Position numbers and translations under genes: made by a program. Positions 6,238-11,224 of a stretch of 11,224 nt of DNA are shown here, one piece after another. Origin of the DNA: an uncultured Bacteroidales bacterium. Its GTDB lineage: Bacteria; Bacteroidota; Bacteroidia; Bacteroidales; UBA932. Position 1 is the stretch's first letter. The number at the start of each line of letters is the position of its first letter. The notes beneath the pieces were generated by a model that did not search any database, was not told where the DNA came from, and saw nothing but the letters and a program-made list of their open reading frames with translations. The stretch lies in contig CAKMNE010000035.1 of assembly GCA_927798505.1 (NCBI GenBank), forward strand, positions 1 to 11,224, given 5' to 3'.

Positions 6238-6639
6238 ATGAAAAGTATTAAAACTCTGTTAGCCGCACTGTTTTGCGTCTTTGCCCTAAGTTCCTGTTCC
6301 AATCACAAGCTCAATGGTGAGTGGAAAGTAGTAGAGATAAACGGCATTGCAGTCGGAGAAACACTCAACGAGCCTTTCCTGAACATTGCAGACGGAAAAT
6401 ACAACGGCAATACCTCTGTCAACTATATCAATGGCGAGGTTAAGATCTGTCCTTTCGGATGCTCGGTAGAGTTTGAGGATGGCGCCTGCACACGGATGGC
6501 CGCCGACCCATATTCCATGGAAATGGAGCATTCTTTCCTTGAGGCTCTCGATGACGTTGAGAAGTTCACTCTGGAAGGGGATGTCGTTCTTCTTAAGGAT
6601 GAGCACGATATTGTGCTGATGAAGCTCGCAAGAAAGTAA
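6238..6639 (+). CDS. META-domain (HslJ/DUF306-like) lipoprotein
   Basis: This 133-residue protein has a lipoprotein signal peptide with lipobox L-S-S-C, so C20 would be lipidated. The mature part has the META-domain layout: [15 protein letters not shown] near the start; a p-x-L-x-I segment then [11 protein letters not shown]; a middle strand ending in C-T-R-M-A-A-D; [15 protein letters not shown]; and a final [17 protein letters not shown]. HslJ-like META proteins are envelope proteins of poorly known function, linked in E. coli to heat shock and novobiocin resistance. The G-C-N usual after the second strand is replaced by T-S-V-N. Promoter and dyad lie just upstream, and rfbA starts one base after the stop, so the two are co-transcribed. 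The exact role is not known. Confidence 0.78.
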   Translation: MKSIKTLLAALFCVFALSSCSNHKLNGEWKVVEINGIAVGETLNEPFLNIADGKYNGNTSVNYINGEVKICPFGCSVEFEDGACTRMAADPYSMEMEHSFLEALDDVEKFTLEGDVVLLKDEHDIVLMKLARK

Positions 6640-6640
6640 G

Positions 6641-7525
6641 ATGAAGGGAATAGTGCTCGCTGGCGGAAGCGGAACCAGGCTTTATCCCATAACCAAGGGC
6701 GTTTCCAAGCAACTGCTGCCGGTTTACGACAAACCGATGGTGTATTATCCCATCAGCACCCTGATGCTTGCCGGGATAAGGGATATAATGATTATCTCCA
6801 CACCTGACGACCTGCCTGCTTTCCGCCGCCTGCTGGGAGACGGGAGCGATTTCGGCGTGCGCTTCGAGTACGCGGAGCAGCCTTCACCGGACGGCCTTGC
6901 GCAGGCTTTCATAATAGCTGAAGAGTTTGTCGGAGACGATGCCGTGTGCCTTGTGCTCGGCGACAACATCTTCTATGGCGCCGGTTTTACCGCTATGCTT
7001 CATGAGGCGCGTGCGGATGCCGAAAGGGGAGTTGCGACGGTTTTCGGCTACTGGGTGAGCGATCCGCAGCGCTACGGTGTGGCGGAGTTCGACGCTCAGG
7101 GCCGCTGCCTCAGTATAGAAGAGAAGCCGGCGAAGCCTAAGAGCAACTATGCTGTAACGGGTATATATTTCTACCCGAACAAGGTGGAGGAAGTGGCCAA
7201 ACAGGTGAAGCCTTCAGCTAGAGGAGAACTTGAGATAACATCAGTTAACCAGCGTTTTCTTGCGGATGGTGAGTTGAAAGTTCAGATTTTGGGACGGGGC
7301 TTTGCCTGGCTTGACACGGGGACCCATGATTCGCTCAGCGAAGCATCTACCTTCGTGGAAATGATTGAAAAGAGGCAGGGCCTGAAGATTGCCTGCCTGG
7401 AGGATATAGCTTTCCGTCAGGGCTGGATTGACGAGCAGAAGATGCTCTCCCTGGCACAGCCTATGAAGCAGAATCAGTACGGTCAGTATCTTCTGAAGAT
7501 GGTGGAAGAGAGCAAACGCGGATAG
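6641..7525 (+). CDS. rfbA: Glucose-1-phosphate thymidylyltransferase
   Basis: The enzyme joins glucose-1-phosphate and dTTP to give dTDP-glucose and pyrophosphate, the first step toward dTDP-L-rhamnose and other dTDP-sugars for surface polysaccharides; it is cytoplasmic. The 294 residues match the family (about 290). Visible are the nucleotide-binding loop [13 protein letters not shown] (6-18), [11 protein letters not shown] (23-33), the Mg2+ site G-D-N-I-F-Y-G (107-113, D108), [14 protein letters not shown] (161-174) and [10 protein letters not shown] (223-232). It begins one base after the lipoprotein stop. The usual neighbours rfbB, rfbC and rfbD are absent here. The last 65 bp overlap the 3' end of the convergent pseudouridine synthase gene. 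Confidence 0.96.
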   Translation: MKGIVLAGGSGTRLYPITKGVSKQLLPVYDKPMVYYPISTLMLAGIRDIMIISTPDDLPAFRRLLGDGSDFGVRFEYAEQPSPDGLAQAFIIAEEFVGDDAVCLVLGDNIFYGAGFTAMLHEARADAERGVATVFGYWVSDPQRYGVAEFDAQGRCLSIEEKPAKPKSNYAVTGIYFYPNKVEEVAKQVKPSARGELEITSVNQRFLADGELKVQILGRGFAWLDTGTHDSLSEASTFVEMIEKRQGLKIACLEDIAFRQGWIDEQKMLSLAQPMKQNQYGQYLLKMVEESKRG

Positions 7526-8870
7526 TTTCTCCGCTTACTGGATGTTTGAATGACAGGCTTTCGGCGTGCAGCTGAAGCCTGTTTTTTGATGCGTCTCCAT
7601 AGAGCGCGTCGCCTTTGATGGGACGGCCGAGTCCAAGAGGGGAGGCGGCGTGAACCCTGAGCTGGTGGGTGCGGCCGGTGTGGGGAGTGAAGCGCACATC
7701 CATTTCCCCGTCAGGGAAAATCCGCAGTATCTCGAATTCGGTAATCGCCTGTTTGCCATTCTCCTTGTCCACTACCTGACGCGGGCGGTCGTACCAGTCA
7801 GGGGCAAGAGGCAGGGCTATGGTGCCCGTCATTTTGCCTTTCCAGGGTCTGGTACCGGCACAGAGATGGGCGAGGTAGGTCTTCTTGACTTCCCGCTGCG
7901 AGAATTGGCGCTGGATTTCAACTTGAGCCTGTGGAGTGCGGGCATAGAGAATCACTCCGCTGGTGTCCATGTCGAGGCGGTGGCAGGAGTAGAGCTTGCC
8001 GTAGTCCTTTTCAAGGATTTCCTGCAGGGATTCGGTGCCGGTAAGGCCGGGAGCGCAGAGCATTCCCGAGGGCTTGTTCACCGCAAGCAGAGTGTCGTCC
8101 TCATAGAGTATTCTGATGCTGTCGAAGCCTGTTGTAGCCTGAAGCGGATTATCTTCGACATCAACGCCCTGAAGCATCCAGCTCAGCAGGGGACCGCATT
8201 TGCCGGTGCAGGACGGGTAGAAACGCCCGTGTTGCCGCACTTCGCCGCTTCCGGGTGAGGCTCCATACCAGAACTCTCCCATACACAAGGGCTTCAGGCC
8301 GTTTCGGAAGGCGTAGTCGAGAAGTTTGGGTGCGGCACATTCTCCTGTGCCCCCGGGTGGCACAAGGCCCCTTGCCGCAAAAATATCCTTTATGTCCTTT
8401 TCCTCACCCAATCCGTTCTTCACCCTGTACTGCCTGAACAGCCACTCCTGCAATTCTTTCGACTCTCTTGAAGTGCTTGGACCTTCGCTACACTCGCTCC
8501 TCAGAGCGACGGCGGAGGCCGGGATGGAGCGAAGCGGAATCGGTAGGCCGGGAGCCGCGGGGGACGTTACGGGGGCAGAGCCCCTGTCAACAGGGCCTCG
8601 CAAAGAGGGGACTTTGGTGGTGTCGAAGATGGGCGGGACAAAGCCGGGGAGGACGGAGTGACCGCCGGCAAGGCCGGAAAAGGCATTGAGAGTGACGGTT
8701 TCTTCGCTGTCCGGCTTGCCGCAAACCAGCACTCCAAGCATCTTGCCTTCTGAAAAAAGGTACTTCAGAAAGGGGTCGGAATCGATTGCCGCAATCAGCT
8801 TGCGAGCCGCTTCAACCACAAGTGGGTGCGGCACGTAACGAAACGGATATGTGAATTTTGCAGGAATCAC
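7461..8870 (-). CDS. RluA-family pseudouridine synthase with altered central region
   Basis: This 469-residue protein should isomerise uridine to pseudouridine in rRNA or tRNA. The catalytic domain (about 250-460) has the RluA signature H-R-L-D-M-D-T-S-G (297-305; D300 is the catalytic Asp), V-N-K-P-S-G-M-L (264-271), and [14 protein letters not shown] (394-407). The N-terminal part (F-T-Y-P-F-R-Y-x-[28 protein letters not shown]) is the extension found in Bacteroidetes homologues. The start is GTG 8870, overlapping the Maf stop as GTGA, so translation is coupled. Residues about 86-138 are low-complexity and Pro/Ser/Arg-rich, encoded by a GC-rich palindromic stretch. Homologues I recall have a long coiled-coil here and are about 550 residues. 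The final residues after S-G-E-T-I-R-V run into the rfbA 3' end. Activity is likely kept, since the catalytic domain is intact. Confidence 0.88.
   Translation of the reverse strand: MIPAKFTYPFRYVPHPLVVEAARKLIAAIDSDPFLKYLFSEGKMLGVLVCGKPDSEETVTLNAFSGLAGGHSVLPGFVPPIFDTTKVPSLRGPVDRGSAPVTSPAAPGLPIPLRSIPASAVALRSECSEGPSTSRESKELQEWLFRQYRVKNGLGEEKDIKDIFAARGLVPPGGTGECAAPKLLDYAFRNGLKPLCMGEFWYGASPGSGEVRQHGRFYPSCTGKCGPLLSWMLQGVDVEDNPLQATTGFDSIRILYEDDTLLAVNKPSGMLCAPGLTGTESLQEILEKDYGKLYSCHRLDMDTSGVILYARTPQAQVEIQRQFSQREVKKTYLAHLCAGTRPWKGKMTGTIALPLAPDWYDRPRQVVDKENGKQAITEFEILRIFPDGEMDVRFTPHTGRTHQLRVHAASPLGLGRPIKGDALYGDASKNRLQLHAESLSFKHPVSGETIRVCSLPPSSEDTDRTDSAS
8483..8596. repeat. GC-rich palindromic element inside the RluA-family gene
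   Basis: Several inverted repeats are packed here. CTTCGCT (8483-8489) pairs with AGCGAAG (8528-8534). TCGCTC (8494-8499) pairs with GAGCGA (8504-8509) around CTCA. GGGGC (8572-8576) pairs with GCCCC (8580-8584), and CCCTG (8582-8586) pairs with CAGGG (8591-8595) around TCAA. AGGCCGGGA also occurs twice (from 8516 and 8545). Composition is far more GC-rich than the flanks. It resembles an interspersed REP-like element or small non-autonomous insertion; whether it recurs in the genome cannot be seen here, and no flanking target duplication was found. Confidence 0.55.
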
Positions 8871-9463
8871 TTGAAGAAGTCCTTCAACTCCTTGTAAAGC
8901 CTATGGACAGGCAGTCCCATCACATTGAAATAGGACCCTTCTATGCCTGTGATTGCGGCATACCCTATCCATTCCTGGATGCCGTATGCGCCGGCTTTGT
9001 CATAGGGCTTGAAATTGTCGATATAATAGTCAATCTCATCCTCTTCAAGCGGAGCGAAATGCACCCTGGTGCTGTCAGAAAAGCTGACTTTGCGCCGGCT
9101 GTCGCGGATTACCACTGCAGTGACCACCTCGTGAGCCTTGCCGGAAAGATCGTGCAGCATTCTGCGTGCATCCTCCCGGTCGTGGGGCTTGCCGAGAACC
9201 TCCGGAGTGCCATCGGCAGCTTGGGCTATCACTACGGTATCGGCGGTAATCAGAATCTCGTCCGGCTCAAGGGCCCTGTGAAAGCCGGAGGACTTGCCTT
9301 CGGCCATCAGAAGTGCAATTTGGCCGGCCGGAATGTCCGGCCTGCAACTTTCCTCAAAACTGTTTTCAGTGTCAACCTCAAACTCCAGACCGAGGCCGGA
9401 GAGAAGTTCGCGGCGGCGCGGGGAGCCGCTGGCAAGGATGATGCGTTTATGAGTTTGAGCCAT
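8867..9463 (-). CDS. maf: Maf-family nucleoside triphosphate pyrophosphatase
   Basis: This 198-residue cytoplasmic enzyme hydrolyses non-canonical or canonical NTPs (dTTP/UTP in the YhdE-type branch) to the monophosphate and pyrophosphate, a house-cleaning role also linked to septation. Family motifs: I-L-A-S-G-S-P-R-R-R-E-L-L (9-21, with the S-x-S-P-R-R phosphate-binding loop), T-A-D-T-V-V (73-78, D75 as metal or catalytic residue), G-K-P-x-D-x-x-D-A-x-x-M-L (91-103), L-S-G-K-A-H-E-V-V-T (106-115), D-K-A-G-A-Y-G-I-Q (155-163), and G-S-Y-F-N-V-M-G-L-P (176-185). The S-x-S-P-R-R and A-Y-G-I-Q pattern fits the dTTP/UTPase type. Its start overlaps the upstream DUF3467 gene by 17 bp and its stop overlaps the downstream RluA-type gene by 4 bp, so the three form one operon. 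Confidence 0.95.
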   Translation of the reverse strand: MAQTHKRIILASGSPRRRELLSGLGLEFEVDTENSFEESCRPDIPAGQIALLMAEGKSSGFHRALEPDEILITADTVVIAQAADGTPEVLGKPHDREDARRMLHDLSGKAHEVVTAVVIRDSRRKVSFSDSTRVHFAPLEEDEIDYYIDNFKPYDKAGAYGIQEWIGYAAITGIEGSYFNVMGLPVHRLYKELKDFFK

Positions 9464-9767
9464 TGTTTCCTCCCATCATAGGGATGTTGTATGTGCCCTT
9501 GGGTCCCTGGTTGTCCAGCTGAATCGGGCCGAAATGCGCTTCGTATTTGTTGATGTTGTCAACGAGGGCATTCATAAGCCTTTTGGCATGCTCCGGGGTC
9601 ATAATGATGCGGCTGCAAATCTGCGGTTTTGGCATTGCCGGGAGCATTTGAGCGAAATCCAGGATGAATTCGCTGTGGGAATGGGTGATGAGTGCAAGGT
9701 TCGAGTACTGTCCGCCGGCAATGTCCGGTCTGATTTCCAAATTGATCTGCTTTTCGTTGTTTTCCAT
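9447..9767 (-). CDS. DUF3467-family protein
   Basis: This 106-residue soluble protein has no signal peptide. It matches the DUF3467 pattern common in Bacteroidetes and other bacteria: N-L-E-I-R-P-D-I-A-G-G-Q-Y-S-N-L-A near the start, then H-S-H-S-E-F-I-L-D-F-A-Q-M-L-P, then S-R-I-I-M-T-P-E-H-A-K-R-L-M-N-A-L, ending N-I-N-K-Y-E-A-H-F-G-P-I. Its molecular function is not known. The C-terminal tail is Gly/Asn-rich. I chose ATG 9767 rather than 9791: a TAAATTTG box at 9789-9796 covers the longer start, and family members begin near M-E-N. It is first in an operon with maf and the RluA-type gene, and divergent from valS. Confidence 0.9.
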   Translation of the reverse strand: MENNEKQINLEIRPDIAGGQYSNLALITHSHSEFILDFAQMLPAMPKPQICSRIIMTPEHAKRLMNALVDNINKYEAHFGPIQLDNQGPKGTYNIPMMGGNNGSNS

Positions 9768-9788
9768 TTGTGCGTGTTGTTTATTCCG

Positions 9789-9796
9789 CAAATTTA
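9789..9796 (-). promoter_or_regulatory. Putative -7 box of the DUF3467-maf-RluA operon (TAAATTTG)
   Basis: On the minus strand TAAATTTG matches TAnnTTTG, with its G 22 bp before ATG 9767, giving a leader of about 16-18 nt. It is 12 bp from the divergent valS box, so the two polymerases would compete for the same stretch. Confidence 0.55.
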
Positions 9797-9808
9797 GTGA
9801 AAAATTAG

Positions 9809-9816
9809 TATCTTTG
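9809..9816 (+). promoter_or_regulatory. Putative -7 box of valS (TATCTTTG)
   Basis: TATCTTTG matches TAnnTTTG. Only 6 bp separate it from the valS ATG, so initiation a few bases downstream would give a leaderless or nearly leaderless mRNA. No TTTG at the usual -33 spacing is visible. Confidence 0.6.
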
Positions 9817-9822
9817 TAAGCT

Positions 9823-11224
9823 ATGGAATTATCAACAAAATATAACCCTTCGGAAGTAGAGGATAAATGGTATGCCTATTGGCTGAAGTACAAATGCTTC
9901 CATTCGGAGCCGGATAACAGGGAGCCTTACACTATCGTTATTCCGCCGCCGAATGTGACCGGTATCCTCCATATGGGACACGTACTCAACAACACTCTCA
10001 ATGACGTGCTTGTCCGCAAGGCGCGTATGGACGGCAAAAACGCCTGCTGGGTGCCCGGAACGGACCACGCCAGCATCGCCACTGAAAACAAGGTGGTGGC
10101 CAAACTCAAGGATATGGGCATCCGTAAGGAGGACCTCACCCGTGAGGAATTCCTCAAATATGCCTGGGAGTGGAAGGAGGAGCATGGAGGAATCATACTC
10201 CAGCAGCTTCGCAAGCTGGGTGCGTCCTGCGATTGGGACCGTACCCGCTTCACCATGGAGCCGGAACTGAGCGAGGCTGTGATCAATACCTTCGTCTATT
10301 TCTATAAGAAGGGCTGGATCTACAGGGGAGTAAGGATGGTCAACTGGGACCCGGAGGGGCATACCGCCGTTTCCGATGATGAGGTAATCCACCGCGACAC
10401 CCAGAGCCATTTCTATCATATGCGCTATTTCATCTCCGACGGCAATGGAAACCCTACCGACAAGTACATAGTAGTGGCGACCACCCGTCCCGAGACCATT
10501 ATGGCGGATGCGGCTGTGTGCGTCAATCCGAATGACGAAAGACACAGGTGGCTGCATGGCAAAAAGGTGATAATACCTCTGATTAACAAGGAAATACCTA
10601 TCATAGAGGATGAATATGTAGAGATGGACTTCGGTACCGGCTGCCTCAAGGTGACTCCGGCCCACGACGTTCACGACTACGAAATCGGACTCCGCCACAA
10701 CCTGGAGGTGCTGGATATCATCGACGACCACGGCCGTCTCAATGAGAAGGCGCAGATCCTGGTCGGAATGGACCGTTTCGAAGCGCGCACGAAGATTGCG
10801 CAGATGCTTCAGGAGGCCGGAAACCTCGAAAAGGTGGAGGATTATGTTTCACCGGTCGGGTACAGCGAGCGCACCAATGCCGTTATCGAGCCAAGGCTCA
10901 GTGCACAGTGGTTCCTCAAGATGGAGGAGCTCGCACCTCGCGCCCTTGCAAGCGTGGAGGATGGCTTCATCAAATTCATACCTGACAAATACCGCAATAC
11001 CTACCGTCACTGGATGGAAAACGCCAAGGACTGGTGCATCAGCCGCCAGCTCTGGTGGGGTCAGCGTATCCCGGCGTATTATCTGCCTGATGGACAGTAT
11101 GTTGTTGAAAGCACCCCGGAGGCCGCGCTGAAAGCAGCTCAAGCCATAGACCCGAATCTTACTGCAGCCGACCTGCATCAGGACGAGGATGTGCTGGACA
11201 CCTGGTTCAGCAGCTGGCTCTGGC
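9823..11224 (+). CDS. valS: Valyl-tRNA synthetase, N-terminal half (3' cut by window)
   Basis: This class I aminoacyl-tRNA synthetase charges tRNA-Val in the cytoplasm. The reading frame is open from ATG 9823 to the window end (467 codons of an expected 870 or so). Visible are [13 protein letters not shown] (41-53, with the HIGH-type motif H-M-G-H), the editing (CP1) domain with A-T-T-R-P-E-T (219-225) and [12 protein letters not shown], then [15 protein letters not shown] (404-418) and D-T-W-F-S-S-W-L-W (459-467). The KMSKS motif and tRNA-binding C-terminus lie outside. The start is fixed, since M-E-L-S-T-K-Y-N-P fits known valS starts and the next Met is within the HIGH motif. It is divergent from the DUF3467 operon. 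Confidence 0.96.
   Translation, partial: MELSTKYNPSEVEDKWYAYWLKYKCFHSEPDNREPYTIVIPPPNVTGILHMGHVLNNTLNDVLVRKARMDGKNACWVPGTDHASIATENKVVAKLKDMGIRKEDLTREEFLKYAWEWKEEHGGIILQQLRKLGASCDWDRTRFTMEPELSEAVINTFVYFYKKGWIYRGVRMVNWDPEGHTAVSDDEVIHRDTQSHFYHMRYFISDGNGNPTDKYIVVATTRPETIMADAAVCVNPNDERHRWLHGKKVIIPLINKEIPIIEDEYVEMDFGTGCLKVTPAHDVHDYEIGLRHNLEVLDIIDDHGRLNEKAQILVGMDRFEARTKIAQMLQEAGNLEKVEDYVSPVGYSERTNAVIEPRLSAQWFLKMEELAPRALASVEDGFIKFIPDKYRNTYRHWMENAKDWCISRQLWWGQRIPAYYLPDGQYVVESTPEAALKAAQAIDPNLTAADLHQDEDVLDTWFSSWLW

Noticed and set aside
6138..6251. A 37-codon frame with five Cys (starts M-S-C-C-R-E) between the sRNA and the lipoprotein
   Set aside because: It is built from the terminator stem, its U-tract and the dyad, and runs into the lipoprotein start in another frame; the Cys content follows from these DNA structures.
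8326..8689. Plus-strand open frames across the GC-rich element (111 and 73 codons)
   Set aside because: They are by-products of GC-rich, stop-poor DNA antisense to the RluA-type gene, show no recognisable domain, and have Arg/Gly-rich low-complexity products.
9832..10731. A 299-codon minus-strand frame antisense to valS
   Set aside because: The plus strand encodes clear valyl-tRNA synthetase motifs throughout; the reverse frame is a codon-bias shadow.

Overview
The window looks like chromosomal DNA from a member of the Bacteroidota, most likely Bacteroidales; I cannot name the genus. The evidence is several promoter boxes of the Bacteroidetes type (TAnnTTTG, one with TTTG 19 bp upstream), the absence of Shine-Dalgarno sequences, and gene families typical of this phylum: a HYC_CC_PP-like small protein, a BtuB-like TonB receptor with a Cys pair in its plug, DUF3467, and the long RluA homologue with an N-terminal extension.

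Layout. (1) 2-1527, plus: the 3' end of an RND efflux permease, overlapping by ATGA a TolC-family outer-membrane efflux protein. (2) 1531-2976, minus: a TrkH-family K+ uptake channel, convergent with tolC (3 bp apart) and divergent from the next block. (3) 3064-5982, plus: a compact envelope operon of a secreted Cys/His-rich protein, a TonB-dependent receptor and a secreted heavy-metal-associated (HMA) domain protein. I read this as a metal (probably copper) acquisition or handling cluster. An interrupted hairpin spans the first stop codon. (4) 5983-6237: a gene-free stretch with a textbook Bacteroidetes promoter, a likely intergenic small RNA of about 115 nt ending in an intrinsic terminator, then a perfect 12-bp dyad containing the next promoter box. 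(5) 6238-7525, plus: a META-domain lipoprotein, then rfbA one base later. (6) 9767 down to 7461, minus: DUF3467 protein, Maf nucleotide pyrophosphatase and an RluA-family pseudouridine synthase, all overlapping. The last overlaps rfbA tail to tail by 65 bp. (7) 9823-11224, plus: valS, cut by the window end, with a promoter box only 6 bp before its ATG.

Most genes are ordinary housekeeping or envelope genes. The less ordinary items are the His/Cys-rich cluster of region 3, with an internal 21-bp tandem duplication in its first gene; the sRNA and dyad of region 4; the RluA homologue, whose usual coiled-coil seems replaced by a GC-rich palindromic repeat read in frame; and the near-leaderless valS. 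None amounts to a clearly new defence or mobile system. All functions are from sequence reading, without database searches.
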